From positions 1-32,046 of the forward strand of contig NZ_JAMBOJ010000058.1 in NCBI RefSeq assembly GCF_023715565.1: a stretch of 32,046 nucleotides of DNA. Reading direction: 5' to 3'. Position numbers and translations under genes: made by a program. The notes beneath the pieces were generated by a model that had not been told where the DNA came from, made no database searches, and saw only the letters and a program-made list of their open reading frames with translations. Numbering within the stretch: position 1 is the first letter of the stretch; every line of letters starts with the position of its first letter. This DNA is from Cytobacillus firmus (GTDB taxonomy: Bacteria; Bacillota; Bacilli; Bacillales; Cytobacillaceae). Positions 22,631 through 31,979 of this stretch are shown one piece after another.

Positions 22631-23623
22631 ATGACACAGCAAATTTATTACAGTTTCATCCGTCTGCCATTAGTAATCAGGATACTGTTGATTGCCCTGC
22701 TGGTAATCTTTCTTTTTGGCGGAATAATACATATTATCGAGCCCTCCTCCTTTCCGACCTTTTTTGATGGAATCTGGTGGGCTGTGGTTACAGCCTCCAC
22801 TGTGGGATTTGGAGACTTATATCCGACTAGCACAGGCGGGCGCATTATAGGAATTGCGCTTATTTTAACAGGAGCGGGCTTTTTGTCTACATATTTTATT
22901 TCACTTGCAACAGCCGCAGTAACGCGGCAGAATGACTTCCTGGAAGGAAAAGTTAAATATCAGGGTAAAAATCATATTGTTGTGATCGGGTGGAATGAAC
23001 GTGCACGGGAAATCGTAAATACACTCGGGGGCGATGGGATGAATCATTCCATTGCTTTAATAGATGAAACATTAAAATCAAATCCTGTTCCCCATAATAA
23101 TGTGCATTTTATTCAGGGACGGTCTAACAGAGATGATGTCCTTATGAAGGCAAATATATTTGATGCGAAAAAAGTAATCATAACAGCAGATCAGAATAAA
23201 GATGAATTGCATGCAGATATGAATTCAATCTTAACCTTATTGGCAATCAAAGGATTGAATCGGGATGTTCAATGCATCGTGGAGATATTAACATCTGAAC
23301 AGGCAGCAAATGCTAAAAGAGCTGGGGCTGATGAAATTGTCCAGACGAATGTGCTCACAAGCTTCGTTATGATCAACAGTATTTCTTCCCAGGAGCTCGT
23401 TACTTCTTTTCTTGATTTGCTGGGACAACTTGATAAACGGAAATTAACGTTTCAGCCTGCATCGGAAGAAATAGAGAATAAAACATTTTCTGAACTTAGT
23501 GCAGAGCTTATGAATGAAGGAATCCTTCTTTTAGGTGTTAAAAGAGGGGAGGAAACTCTGGTTAATCCTCCCCAGCCTTTTAAAATTCTTCAGCAGGATC
23601 AGCTGATTGTTATACTGGGTTAA
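22631..23623 (+). CDS. yugO: potassium channel protein, YugO-like
   Basis: 330 residues, the length of B. subtilis YugO. A two-helix pore module: TM1 at about 12-36, pore helix and selectivity filter TVGFGD at 57-62 (WWAVVTASTVGFGDLYP), TM2 at about 70-93. From about 110 an RCK regulatory module follows: N domain (HIVVIGWNERAREIV) and C domain with a TrkA-C-like end (ENKTFSELSAELMNEGILLL). It lets K+ leave the cell; in B. subtilis YugO is tied to biofilm formation and electrical signalling, which fits a genome that also has a polysaccharide locus. ATG 22631 has GGAG 9 bases upstream. It meets the convergent yugN gene tail to tail with a 4-base overlap. Confidence 0.92.
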   Translation: MTQQIYYSFIRLPLVIRILLIALLVIFLFGGIIHIIEPSSFPTFFDGIWWAVVTASTVGFGDLYPTSTGGRIIGIALILTGAGFLSTYFISLATAAVTRQNDFLEGKVKYQGKNHIVVIGWNERAREIVNTLGGDGMNHSIALIDETLKSNPVPHNNVHFIQGRSNRDDVLMKANIFDAKKVIITADQNKDELHADMNSILTLLAIKGLNRDVQCIVEILTSEQAANAKRAGADEIVQTNVLTSFVMINSISSQELVTSFLDLLGQLDKRKLTFQPASEEIENKTFSELSAELMNEGILLLGVKRGEETLVNPPQPFKILQQDQLIVILG

Positions 23624-24027
23624 TCTCTTATTAAAATGGACTCGAGCTCCTCTACAAGTGCTTTGCCGAGATCAATGAATTCCTTAGGAAAACTGGCATC
23701 CTTATCCACAGGCTCAGAGAATTGATCAAAGGAGGCGCTGAAATTTCCGGTATAGGCGTGGTCATCAAGACCGCGCTGGTACTTATGGGACAGCAGAAAT
23801 GGCCTGCCTATCTCCACAGTACAGCTTAGATCATCCAGCTGCCCATCAATCGCCTTAAATGGTACCCTTAAAAACTGGTATCCCACCTCATCATCAATTT
23901 TATAGTCAAAAGAACCGTGATCATAATCCCAGTTCCCGCCAATCGAATAGCCAATCGGCTTCAGATTCTGCTCCAGCTTATACAAATCAAAATGCTTTCC
24001 TTCCACTTTTGAAGGTATCTCAATCAC
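23620..24027 (-). CDS. yugN: YugN-like family protein
   Basis: 135 residues from GTG 24027, giving MIEIPSKVEGKHFDLYKLEQ; AAAAAGGGGA lies 7-8 bases upstream. A start at ATG 24036 is also in frame but has GGGG directly against it. The family signature YSIGGNWDYDHGSFDYKID follows near residue 30. YugN-like proteins are small, soluble and of unknown role. The order yugO-yugN-pgi is the same as in B. subtilis, which supports the name. Confidence 0.88.
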   Translation of the reverse strand: MIEIPSKVEGKHFDLYKLEQNLKPIGYSIGGNWDYDHGSFDYKIDDEVGYQFLRVPFKAIDGQLDDLSCTVEIGRPFLLSHKYQRGLDDHAYTGNFSASFDQFSEPVDKDASFPKEFIDLGKALVEELESILIRD

Positions 24028-24112
24028 TGAATCCATCCCCTTTTTCTCTTTTGGCTTAGTTTCTCCAAAGTGGAGGATATCATGAATGCGATGGAACTAT
24101 ATTTTCCTCAAT

Positions 24113-24143
24113 TAAAAAACGCCTGCCCCCAGGCAGACGTTTC
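24113..24143 (-). terminator. intrinsic terminator after pgi
   Basis: Minus strand AACGTCTGCC and GGCAGGCGTT (one mismatch or G-U) around a short loop, followed by TTTTTAATT, 7 bases beyond the pgi stop codon. Confidence 0.85.
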
Positions 24144-24149
24144 TCACTA

Positions 24150-25499
24150 TTACTTCAATCTTTTTTCAAGTTCCGCTTTTTTCTCTTCAAATCCTGGTTT
24201 TCCCAACAAAGCGAACATGTTCACTTTGTATGCTTCAACACCAGGCTGGTCGAAAGGATTCACTCCCAGAAGATAGCCGCTCATGGCACATGCTTTTTCA
24301 AAGAAGTAAACCAGATAGCCAAATGTATAGGCATCCATTTTTGGAATGGAAACGATAAGGTTTGGCACTCCGCCATCTGTGTGTGCAAGCATAGTTCCTT
24401 CAAAAGCTTTATTGTTCACAAAATCGACAGTCTCACCAGCTAGATAGTTTAGGCCATCAAGATCATTTTCTGCCTTTTCAACAGTAAGTTCATGGCGCGC
24501 TTCTTCCACCTTAATTACCGTTTCAAAAAGATCACGGCGACCTTCTTGTACATACTGGCCTAATGAGTGTAGATCAGTGGAGAAGTTGGCTGAAGAAGGG
24601 AATATTCCTTTCTGGTCCTTTCCTTCACTTTCGCCGAACAGCTGCTTCCACCACTCTGCAAAATATTGAAGGCCTGGTTCATAGTTGATCAGCATTTCAA
24701 TCGTTTTGCCTTTGTTATAAAGAACATTGCGGACAGCAGCATACTGATAGGCTGCGTTCTCCTGAAGCTCAGATTTGCTGAAATCTTCGCGCGCCTGTGC
24801 AGCACCATTCATCATATCTTCAATGCTTGCACCGCTGACAGCTATCGGCAAAAGACCTACAGCTGTTAGAACAGAATAGCGGCCGCCTACATCATCAGGA
24901 ATAATAAATGACTCGTAGCCTTCTTCTGTTGCAAGTGTTTTTAAAGCTCCTCTCGCTTTGTCAGTCGTAGCATAAATTCGTTTGCGTGCTTCTTCCACAC
25001 CATATTTTTCCTCAAGCATTTTGCGGAAAATACGGAAAGCCAATGCTGGCTCAGTTGTTGTGCCTGATTTGGAGATCACATTAATCGACCAATCTTTTCC
25101 TTCAAGGAGATCCATTAAATCCTTCATGTATGAAGAACTGATATTGTTGCCGGCAAACAGCACCTGAGGGGTACCGCGCTTTTCTTTTGGAAGTGCATTA
25201 TAGAAGCTGTGCTGCAGCATTTCAATAGCCGCACGCGCTCCAAGATAGGAGCCTCCAATTCCAATGACAATAAGAACATCGGAATCATTCTTAATTTTCT
25301 CAGCCGCTTTTTGAATGCGGGAGAACTCTTCTTTATCGTAGTTTGATGGCAGATCGATCCAGCCTAAATAGTCGCTGCCTGCTCCAGTTTGTTCATGAAG
25401 GGAGTGGTGAGCAACCTTCACTGCATCCTGCAGATATGTAATTTCATGTTCGCCAAAAAAAGGAAGTGCTTTTGAGTAATCAAAACGAACGTGTGTCAT
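24150..25499 (-). CDS. pgi: glucose-6-phosphate isomerase
   Basis: 449 residues, the size of Bacillus Pgi. Interconverts glucose-6-phosphate and fructose-6-phosphate in the cytoplasm. The phosphosugar-binding SIS part shows [17 protein letters not shown] at about 78-94, [16 protein letters not shown] and [16 protein letters not shown] (the Pgi signature with the conserved Arg), and the C-terminal region has [14 protein letters not shown] with the catalytic Lys. Start ATG 25499 follows GGAGGACATTC. It supplies the sugar-phosphate pool used by GalU and by the cell wall pathway; the link to the polysaccharide locus is indirect. Confidence 0.97.
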   Translation of the reverse strand: MTHVRFDYSKALPFFGEHEITYLQDAVKVAHHSLHEQTGAGSDYLGWIDLPSNYDKEEFSRIQKAAEKIKNDSDVLIVIGIGGSYLGARAAIEMLQHSFYNALPKEKRGTPQVLFAGNNISSSYMKDLMDLLEGKDWSINVISKSGTTTEPALAFRIFRKMLEEKYGVEEARKRIYATTDKARGALKTLATEEGYESFIIPDDVGGRYSVLTAVGLLPIAVSGASIEDMMNGAAQAREDFSKSELQENAAYQYAAVRNVLYNKGKTIEMLINYEPGLQYFAEWWKQLFGESEGKDQKGIFPSSANFSTDLHSLGQYVQEGRRDLFETVIKVEEARHELTVEKAENDLDGLNYLAGETVDFVNNKAFEGTMLAHTDGGVPNLIVSIPKMDAYTFGYLVYFFEKACAMSGYLLGVNPFDQPGVEAYKVNMFALLGKPGFEEKKAELEKRLK

Positions 25500-25665
25500 G
25501 AATGTCCTCCATTTTTTCTCAAATTTAAACAGCTCTTATCATTTGCTGCCATCTCTATTCCACTTTAACGAATGCACCAAAGTTAATCAAGAATCATCCC
25601 ATATTGTAAGCGTGTCCAATTTTGACATATTTTTTACGTGAAAGGATGATTGTAATTTTCCGGCG

Positions 25666-25703
25666 TAAAAATTGTCAAAGGACCCCGCCGCAAGGCAGAG
25701 TCC
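25666..25703 (-). terminator. intrinsic terminator after the alcohol dehydrogenase gene
   Basis: Minus strand GGACTCTGCC, loop TTGC, GGCGGGGTCC (paired with three G-U pairs), followed by TTTGACAATTTTT. The T run is interrupted. Confidence 0.7.
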
Positions 25704-25712
25704 GTCTAGGTG

Positions 25713-26876
25713 TTACAAGGAAGCCCGGTAGATTGAAACTACGTCAGCATGATTTAATTTCGCGAAATTGCCAAATTCTCCATTTACCGTCGCTTTGTCT
25801 GCCATCAATTCAATCTTGCTGTCATCGATGTCATAATCAGCCAGGCGGGAAGGTGCCCCAATGCTGTTCCAGAATTCACGAAGCTTTTCAATCCCTTCAA
25901 GTGCTGTCTCTTCATCCGTTTTCCCTGCAGGATCCACATTAAATACACGGACAGCCAGCTGCTTAAAGCATTCAGGCTTCACGTTCAGATTATGCTTCAT
26001 CCAGTTCGGGAACAGAATGGCAAGGCCGCCGCCATGAGGAATATCATAAACAGCCGATACGGCATGCTCGATATTGTGGGTTGCCCAGTCTCCGCGATAG
26101 CCCATATTCAGAATTCCATTCAGCGCCATCGTGCCCGAATATAAAATAGTTGCACGATGCTCATAGCTTTCAAGGTCTTCAAGAAGTTTAGGAGCTGCTT
26201 CCATTATGGTGATCAGCAGAGATTCGCACATGCGATCCTGAAAATCAGTATTCTCTACAAGATGGAAATAATGCTCCAGCACATGTGACATCATATCGAC
26301 AATTCCATATACCGTTTGATCTCTTGGCACTGAAAACGTATTAACAGGATCAAGAATTGAGAATTTAGGGAATGTCACGGGACTGCCCCACCCATATTTT
26401 TCATTTGTTTCCCAGTTTGTAATAACAGATCCGGCATTCATTTCAGAACCGGTAGCAGCTAGTGTAAGAACCGATCCAAACGGCAGAGCTTCTGCAGCAA
26501 ATGCTTTCTTGATAACCAGATCCCAGGCATCGCCAGCATATTTGGCACCGGCAGCAATAGCCTTAGTGCAATCGATGACACTCCCTCCGCCAACAGCGAG
26601 CAGGAAATCGACACCTTCATTTTTACAGATTTCAACGCCTTTGCGAACGGTAGAGATTCTTGGATTGGGCTCAACCCCTGCCAATTCAAAAACTTCAGCA
26701 CCAATTTCATTTAGCTCAGCCATCACTTTATCGTATAAACCATTTCGCTTAATGCTTCCTCCGCCGTATACAACAAGTACCTTCTTGCCGTGCTGGGGAA
26801 TTTCAGTCTGCAATTGGGACAGTTGATCTTTCCCAAAAATTAATTTTGTCGGATTATAAAAGGTAAAATTTTGCAT
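25713..26876 (-). CDS. yugJ: iron-containing alcohol dehydrogenase (NADH-dependent butanol dehydrogenase-like, YugJ)
   Basis: 387 residues, the family length. The nucleotide-binding loop is [12 protein letters not shown] near 36-47, followed by [20 protein letters not shown] near 93-112 and [14 protein letters not shown]. The metal ligands are Asp and His in [12 protein letters not shown] and His, His in [17 protein letters not shown]. It reduces aldehydes to alcohols with NAD(P)H, or the reverse. AAAAGGAGATG precedes ATG 26876. B. subtilis has two such neighbours beside pgi, yugJ and yugK; only one copy is present here, so J versus K is not firmly decided. Confidence 0.9.
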   Translation of the reverse strand: MQNFTFYNPTKLIFGKDQLSQLQTEIPQHGKKVLVVYGGGSIKRNGLYDKVMAELNEIGAEVFELAGVEPNPRISTVRKGVEICKNEGVDFLLAVGGGSVIDCTKAIAAGAKYAGDAWDLVIKKAFAAEALPFGSVLTLAATGSEMNAGSVITNWETNEKYGWGSPVTFPKFSILDPVNTFSVPRDQTVYGIVDMMSHVLEHYFHLVENTDFQDRMCESLLITIMEAAPKLLEDLESYEHRATILYSGTMALNGILNMGYRGDWATHNIEHAVSAVYDIPHGGGLAILFPNWMKHNLNVKPECFKQLAVRVFNVDPAGKTDEETALEGIEKLREFWNSIGAPSRLADYDIDDSKIELMADKATVNGEFGNFAKLNHADVVSIYRASL

Positions 26877-27050
26877 ATGAACATCTCCTTTTCCCCATCA
26901 TTATCTTTCAAATTTTATGCTATTGCAAAAAGTATGATTCGGTATTCGGACTCCTTTTCATTATGGCCTTTAACTAATATTAAGATGAATATTTTTTATT
27001 TCCGTGCAGCAACATAATAGTGAACCTATACACAATAAGGAGGAAACATC

Positions 27051-27284
27051 ATGAGTGGCATTCAGCGTATTGCACTGGTTCTTACAATTATTGGAGCTAT
27101 TAACTGGGGTTTAATTGGATTTTTCCAATTTGATCTTGTGGCAGCTATTTTCGGCGGCCAGGATTCAGCCCTTTCAAGAATCATATATGGCCTGGTGGGC
27201 ATCGCCGGCCTAATCAATCTTGGCCTTCTCTTCAAACCGAATGAAGAACTTGAAAGAGAACCTGAAACCAGGCCAACCCGCTAA
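27051..27284 (+). CDS. yuzA: DUF378 family membrane protein, YuzA-like
   Basis: 77 residues, two membrane helices (about 6-30 and 42-62) with the DUF378 signature IIGAINWGLIGFFQFDLVA and RIIYGLVGIAGLINLGLLF, then an acidic tail. AAGGAGGAAACATC precedes ATG 27051. Function unknown; in B. subtilis yuzA also lies near the yug genes. It shares its terminator with the convergent rocD gene. Confidence 0.9.
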   Translation: MSGIQRIALVLTIIGAINWGLIGFFQFDLVAAIFGGQDSALSRIIYGLVGIAGLINLGLLFKPNEELEREPETRPTR

Positions 27285-27292
27285 TATATGCA

Positions 27293-27325
27293 AAAAATCC
27301 TTGCACATTGTGTGCAAGGATTTTT
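27293..27325. terminator. bidirectional terminator between yuzA and rocD
   Basis: A perfect 15-base inverted repeat, AAAAATCCTTGCACA and its complement, with a three-base loop TTG and A/T runs at the ends. Confidence 0.93.
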
Positions 27326-27340
27326 AATTAAAAATTTTAC

Positions 27341-28540
27341 TTAGCTTAATACTTTATTGATTCTTTCAATTGCCCAATCAAGCTCTTCTTCAGAAATGAC
27401 TAAAGGCGGAGCAAAACGGATAACTGTGTCATGCGTTTCTTTACAAAGCAATCCCTGTTCTTTAAGCTCTTCGCAATATTTGCGTGCCGGCTCATTCAGC
27501 TCAACACCGATAAATAATCCGCGTCCGCGCACTTCTTTAATGACAGGATTGTTAATTTCTTTTAATTTGCCCATGAAATATTCACCCAGCTTAAGTGAGC
27601 GCTCTGCAAGCTTCTCTTCAACCAATACGTCCATAGAAGCCACTGAAACGGCACAAGCCATTGGGTTTCCTCCAAATGTTGAACCATGTGATCCCGGATT
27701 AAATACCCCAAGGACATCTTTATTCGCAACCACACATGAAATCGGGAATACTCCTCCTCCAAGCGCTTTCCCTAGAATGTACATGTCAGGATCTACATCT
27801 TCCCATTCACATGCAAACATTTTTCCTGAACGTGCAAGACCAGCCTGAATTTCATCTGCAATGAATAATACATTGTTATCCTTACAAGTTTCATATGCCT
27901 TTTTCAGAAAGCCTTCAGGAGGAATCACAATTCCAGCTTCACCTTGAATCGGCTCAATTAAGAAAGCAGCCGTATTTTTAGTGATTGCCCCTTTAAGAGC
28001 GTCAAGGTCTCCATAAGGGATCAGCTTAATGCCTGGAAGCATTGGTCCGAATCCGCGCTTGTATTCTTCTTCTGAAGAAAGGGAAACCGCTGTCATTGTA
28101 CGGCCATGGAAGTTTCCTACACAAGCAATGATCTCCGCCTGGTTATCTGCAACCCCTTTTACATCATAAGCCCAGCGGCGAGCAGCTTTGATTGCCGTTT
28201 CGACTGCTTCAGCCCCTGTGTTCATAGGGAGTGCCATCTCTTTTTTTGTCAGATCACAGATCATTTCATACCATGGGCCAAGCTGATCGTTATGGAAAGC
28301 ACGTGAAGTTAATGTTACACGATCTGCCTGGTCCTTCAGCGCCTGAATGATTTTTGGATGGCGGTGCCCCTGGTTTACAGCCGAATAGGCACTAAGCATA
28401 TCCATATATTTATTGCCTTCAGGATCTTCCACCCAAACACCTTCAGCTTTGGAAATAACGATTGGCAGCGGATGATAGTTAGGCGCACCGTATTTTTCAG
28501 TCTGTTCAATTAGTGATTTTGATTTTGTCGCTTCAGTCAA
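27341..28540 (-). CDS. rocD: ornithine-oxo-acid transaminase
   Basis: 399 residues, the usual RocD length. A class III PLP aminotransferase that moves the delta-amino group of ornithine to 2-oxoglutarate, giving glutamate semialdehyde. Motifs: [20 protein letters not shown] at the start, [18 protein letters not shown] near 105-122, [20 protein letters not shown] (PLP Asp), and the PLP Lys in [20 protein letters not shown] 28540 is the start: AAAGGAGG lies 8 bases upstream and no ATG fits. The product feeds RocA encoded upstream, 126 bases away, probably on the same transcript. Confidence 0.96.
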   Translation of the reverse strand: MTEATKSKSLIEQTEKYGAPNYHPLPIVISKAEGVWVEDPEGNKYMDMLSAYSAVNQGHRHPKIIQALKDQADRVTLTSRAFHNDQLGPWYEMICDLTKKEMALPMNTGAEAVETAIKAARRWAYDVKGVADNQAEIIACVGNFHGRTMTAVSLSSEEEYKRGFGPMLPGIKLIPYGDLDALKGAITKNTAAFLIEPIQGEAGIVIPPEGFLKKAYETCKDNNVLFIADEIQAGLARSGKMFACEWEDVDPDMYILGKALGGGVFPISCVVANKDVLGVFNPGSHGSTFGGNPMACAVSVASMDVLVEEKLAERSLKLGEYFMGKLKEINNPVIKEVRGRGLFIGVELNEPARKYCEELKEQGLLCKETHDTVIRFAPPLVISEEELDWAIERINKVLS

Positions 28541-28617
28541 TTAAAATTCCTCCTTTTTCAGAATAGTCCTTTTTATTGTAACGTTAAGCTATTGTTCTTT
28601 AAACTATTTAAGGTTTT

Positions 28618-28652
28618 AGCATGTACAGGATATTCAATATCCCATACATGCT
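28618..28652 (-). repeat. 35-base interrupted palindrome between rocA and rocD
   Basis: AGCATGTA (28618-28625) and TACATGCT (28645-28652) flank GGATATT and AATATCC (28628-28634, 28636-28642) with 2-base mismatches between the two pairs. It begins 14 bases after the rocA stop on the minus strand. No T run follows, so it is not a standard terminator; an mRNA-processing or stability hairpin, or a protein-binding site, is possible. Confidence 0.7.
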
Positions 28653-28666
28653 TTGCTTTACAGATT

Positions 28667-30214
28667 TTAATACATTTCAGATGTAGTCTTCGCCTGCATG
28701 TGCAGAAGAATGTAGTCAGGTCCGCCCGCTTTGGAGTCTGTTCCGGACATGTTGAATCCGCCGAATGGCTGGTATCCAACGATCGCACCTGTACAGCCGC
28801 GGTTGAAATATAAGTTCCCAACATGGAAATCTTCGCGCGCTTTTTGGATGTGCTCACGGTTTTGTGTAATTACAGCTCCTGTTAAGCCGTACTCTGTGTT
28901 GTTGGCGATTTCAAGCGCCTGATCGAAATCTTTTGCTTTTGTGAAGCCAACAACCGGCCCAAAGATTTCTTCCTGCATTAGGCGTGCATCCGGCGCAAGG
29001 TCAGCGAATACAGTCGGTTTGATGAAGAAGCCCTTAGAATTGTCCCCTTCTCCGCCTGTCATCAGCTTTCCTTCTTCTTTGCCGATTTCGATGTAGCTCA
29101 TGATCTTGTCAAAGGCGCTCTGGTCGATAACAGGACCCATATAGTTGCTCTGGTCTTCCGGATTGCCCTGCGTTAATTCATTTGTCAGCTCCACCACACG
29201 GTTCAGAACCTGATCATAAACATCTTCTACTACAACGGCGCGTGAACATGCAGAGCATTTCTGGCCGGAGAATCCGAACGCAGAAGCCACGATGGAAGTC
29301 GCCGCCAACTCAAGGTCAGCTTCTTTGTCGACAACGATTGTATCCTTGCCGCCCATTTCAGCGATGACGCGCTTCAGCCAGATTTGGCCTTCGTTTAATT
29401 TAGATGCACGCTCGTTGATGCGAAGACCCACGTCGCGTGATCCTGTGAAGGAGATGAAACGAGTATCTTTATGGTCAACCAGGTAGTCGCCCACTTCTGC
29501 ACCGCTGCCCGGCACGAAGTTCAGAACGCCCTTCGGAAGGCCTGCTTCTTCCATTACTTCAACAAATTTCGCAGCCACAACCGGTGTAGTGGAAGCTGGT
29601 TTTAATAGAACTGTGTTTCCTGCCACGATCGCTGCAACTGTTGTGCCGGCCATGATGGCAAGCGGGAAGTTCCAAGGAGAGATGATGATGCCCACTCCCA
29701 ATGGAATGTAGTCATAACGGTTATATTCGTTCGGACGGCTGTTAACTGGAACACCGTCTTTGATTTCTAAGATTTGACGTGCATAGTACTCAAGGAAGTC
29801 AATCGCTTCCGCAGTATCAGCATCTGCCTCGTTCCAAGGCTTTCCTGCTTCTTTTGTTAGAAGAGCAGAGAACTCATGCTTGCGGCGGCGGATAATTGCA
29901 GCAGCTTTAAATAAAACATCTGCGCGTGTTTCCGGCTTCACTTTTCTCCATGTTTTGAATGCTTCCACAGCAGCCTGCATTGCCTTTTCCGCAAGCTCGC
30001 GGTTTGCCTTTGAAACACGGCCCACTACTTCTTCTTTATTAGAAGGATTGATTGATACAATTTTATCTTCAGTAGAAATGCGCTCTCCGGCTATTAATAA
30101 GTCATAGTCTTGCCCCAAATAGCTTTCGACTGTTTTCAATCCCTGTAAGTATGCTTCGCGGTTTTCTTCTGCTTTAAAGTTTGTGAAAGGTTCATGTTTG
30201 TACGGCTGTACCAT
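28667..30214 (-). CDS. rocA: L-glutamate gamma-semialdehyde dehydrogenase (RocA/PruA)
   Basis: 515 residues, as in B. subtilis RocA. It oxidises glutamate semialdehyde (pyrroline-5-carboxylate) to glutamate with NAD+. Motifs: [20 protein letters not shown] (NAD binding) near 176, the catalytic Glu in VIAEMGGKD near 286, nucleophile Cys in [16 protein letters not shown] near 320, and the [13 protein letters not shown] loop. Start ATG 30214 has AAAGGAGG 8 bases upstream. Transcription is expected from the -24/-12 promoter at 30262-30279 with RocR as activator. Confidence 0.97.
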   Translation of the reverse strand: MVQPYKHEPFTNFKAEENREAYLQGLKTVESYLGQDYDLLIAGERISTEDKIVSINPSNKEEVVGRVSKANRELAEKAMQAAVEAFKTWRKVKPETRADVLFKAAAIIRRRKHEFSALLTKEAGKPWNEADADTAEAIDFLEYYARQILEIKDGVPVNSRPNEYNRYDYIPLGVGIIISPWNFPLAIMAGTTVAAIVAGNTVLLKPASTTPVVAAKFVEVMEEAGLPKGVLNFVPGSGAEVGDYLVDHKDTRFISFTGSRDVGLRINERASKLNEGQIWLKRVIAEMGGKDTIVVDKEADLELAATSIVASAFGFSGQKCSACSRAVVVEDVYDQVLNRVVELTNELTQGNPEDQSNYMGPVIDQSAFDKIMSYIEIGKEEGKLMTGGEGDNSKGFFIKPTVFADLAPDARLMQEEIFGPVVGFTKAKDFDQALEIANNTEYGLTGAVITQNREHIQKAREDFHVGNLYFNRGCTGAIVGYQPFGGFNMSGTDSKAGGPDYILLHMQAKTTSEMY

Positions 30215-30261
30215 GATGTTATCCTCCTTTAATCTATTCCATATTCATCCGATTTTATATA

Positions 30262-30279
30262 ATGCAAGAACTATGCCAA
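30262..30279 (-). promoter_or_regulatory. sigma-54 (-24/-12) promoter of rocA
   Basis: Minus strand TTGGCATAGTTCTTGCAT: the GG and GC are ten bases apart, as sigma-54 (SigL) promoters require, and the sequence is nearly consensus (TTGGCAC-N5-TTGCA). It is 48 bases before the rocA ATG. Confidence 0.9.
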
Positions 30280-30317
30280 TATAAAAAAGCTGTAAACTAA
30301 CTATTTTATAAGACGAA

Positions 30318-30334
30318 AGCAAAATATTTTTGCT
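30318..30334. promoter_or_regulatory. palindrome 1, likely RocR binding site
   Basis: AGCAAAA-TAT-TTTTGCT, a perfect 17-base palindrome about 40-70 bases upstream of the -24 box, in the place of the upstream activating sites of roc promoters. Confidence 0.65.
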
Positions 30335-30349
30335 CTTTTTATGTTATTA

Positions 30350-30368
30350 GTGCAAATTGTTATTGCAC
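30350..30368. promoter_or_regulatory. palindrome 2, likely RocR binding site
   Basis: GTGCAA-ATTGTTA-TTGCAC, a 19-base inverted repeat. The right half TTGCAC may also serve as the -35 box of rocR (with TACTAT 17 bases further), which would let RocR repress its own gene. Confidence 0.6.
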
Positions 30369-30421
30369 ACATTTGATTTAATATATACTATTGAATAAAT
30401 TGCCGCGTGAAGGAGATTACA

Positions 30422-31843
30422 ATGAACCACAGAGAAATTGAACAGCTTCAATTGAATAACAAGATTTTTCAGCGGATATTAGATGAAATCGATGTAGGTG
30501 TCCATGTCGTGAATGAAGAAGGAAAAACTACATTCTACAATAAGAAAATGGCCCAGATAGAAGGCATGGATTATGAAGATGTATTGGATAAAAATCTGCT
30601 GGATGTATTTACTTTCAATCAGGACGAATACAGCACCTTGCTTCAGGCCCTCAAGAATGGCAGCAAAATTAAAAATGCCAAACAAACCTACTTTAACAAT
30701 AAAGGGCAGGAAATCACTACAATCAATAATACTTTTCCGATTATGGAAGATGGTGAACAGATTGGCGCCATGGAGATTGCCCGTGATGTAACCAAGCTCG
30801 AAAAGCTGATCAGAGAAAACATGAATAAACGGGGAGATACTCGTTATACCTTTGATAGTATTATTGGCTTAAGCGACGAAATCCATGAAGTGATTGAAGC
30901 AAGCAAAAGAGCAACCCGAACAAGTTCCTCAGTTCTCATAATCGGAGAGACCGGTACTGGAAAGGAACTATTTGCCCAAAGCATCCATAATGGCAGCAGA
31001 CGGTCTTCGCAGCCATTCATCTCTCAAAATTGCGCAGCCCTTCCGGACAGTCTGATAGAAGGCCTTTTATTTGGGACGAAAAAAGGGGCATTTACAGGCT
31101 CCATAGAAAGGCCAGGGTTATTTGAGCAGGCAAATGGCGGGACTTTGCTTCTGGATGAGATCAACTCACTTAATCCCTCCCTTCAGGCAAAGCTATTGAG
31201 AGTTTTACAGGAAAGAACGGTCCGCCGGGTCGGTGATACAAAAGATCGTGCAGTGGATGTTAGAATCATAGCAACCATAAATGAAGATCCGATTGATGCT
31301 ATTTCAGAAGGCCGGATGCGGAAAGATTTATATTATAGACTGAGTGTTGTATCCCTCTTTATTCCGCCTCTTCGGGATAGAAGAAAGGATATCCGGGAAC
31401 TTGCACAGTTTTTTATAGAGAAATATAATCAGCTCTTTGGAATGAATGTAGTAGAAATCGAAGAAGGAGTAATGAACAAATTCGAGCAATATGACTGGCC
31501 GGGCAACGTACGAGAACTGGAGCATATTATCGAAGGGGCCATGAACCTGATGGATCAGGAAGAAGCCATCAGCTATGTGCATTTGCCTCTTCATTTCCGG
31601 AAAAAGCCCCAATTCAAAGAACAGCAGAAGGAAGGCGGCCATTTGGAGGATGTACTGGTCCAAAAAAACAAACCTGTTAAAACACTGGAACAATATATGC
31701 AGGAAGCTGAGATTTACTATTTAAAGAGAGTCCTTAAACACCATGGCAATAATATAACCCAAACAGCAAAATCCCTTGGCATGAGCCGGCAAAATCTGCA
31801 GTATCGAATGAGGAAGTACGGATTCAGAAAAGAAAACAGCTGA
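30422..31843 (+). CDS. rocR: sigma-54-dependent activator RocR
   Basis: 473 residues from ATG 30422 (GAAGGAG 6 bases upstream; an earlier GTG at 30407 lies inside the binding site). An N-terminal PAS sensory domain (about 10-120, VGVHVVNEEGKTTFYNKKMA) is followed by the AAA+ domain: Walker A IIGETGTGKELFAQ, the sigma-54 contact loop GAFTGS (KKGAFTGSIERPGLFEQA), Walker B GGTLLLDEIN and the arginine finger region RKDLYYRLSV. A Fis-type helix-turn-helix ends the protein (NITQTAKSLGMSRQNLQYRM). In B. subtilis RocR responds to ornithine or citrulline and switches on the roc operons; the same role is expected here for rocA-rocD. Confidence 0.95.
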   Translation: MNHREIEQLQLNNKIFQRILDEIDVGVHVVNEEGKTTFYNKKMAQIEGMDYEDVLDKNLLDVFTFNQDEYSTLLQALKNGSKIKNAKQTYFNNKGQEITTINNTFPIMEDGEQIGAMEIARDVTKLEKLIRENMNKRGDTRYTFDSIIGLSDEIHEVIEASKRATRTSSSVLIIGETGTGKELFAQSIHNGSRRSSQPFISQNCAALPDSLIEGLLFGTKKGAFTGSIERPGLFEQANGGTLLLDEINSLNPSLQAKLLRVLQERTVRRVGDTKDRAVDVRIIATINEDPIDAISEGRMRKDLYYRLSVVSLFIPPLRDRRKDIRELAQFFIEKYNQLFGMNVVEIEEGVMNKFEQYDWPGNVRELEHIIEGAMNLMDQEEAISYVHLPLHFRKKPQFKEQQKEGGHLEDVLVQKNKPVKTLEQYMQEAEIYYLKRVLKHHGNNITQTAKSLGMSRQNLQYRMRKYGFRKENS

Positions 31844-31900
31844 TTGCTTCGAGTCTTGAAGTGGCGGTCTTACTGCCCGTTAGACTACGATAAAAAACGA

Positions 31901-31922
31901 AAAGCTCCCCACCGGGAGCTTT
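31901..31922. terminator. terminator-like hairpin downstream of rocR
   Basis: AAAGCTCCC, loop CACC, GGGAGCTTT. The T run is better on the minus strand (TTTTCGTTTTTT) than on the plus strand, so it more likely stops transcription coming from the right edge gene; it may serve both. Confidence 0.65.
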
Positions 31923-31937
31923 CAGTTTGTAGACAAA

Positions 31938-31974
31938 AGGGGTTCGGAATAGTCTCATTCCGGACCTCTTTTTT
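31938..31974 (+). terminator. intrinsic terminator downstream of rocR
   Basis: AGGGGTTCGGAAT pairs with ATTCCGGACCTCT (two G-U pairs) around a six-base loop and is followed by six T. Confidence 0.75.
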
Positions 31975-31979
31975 GAATT

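Noticed and set aside
24034..24036. ATG start for yugN
   Set aside because: The site GGGG touches the ATG; GTG 24027 has correct spacing and gives the expected MIEIPSK start.
24083..24276. Plus-strand ORF with a good GGAGG site (MNAMELYFPQLKNA...) across the pgi terminator and 3' end
   Set aside because: Most of it is antisense to the conserved end of pgi and its early codons are the pgi terminator hairpin; composition is that of a shadow frame.
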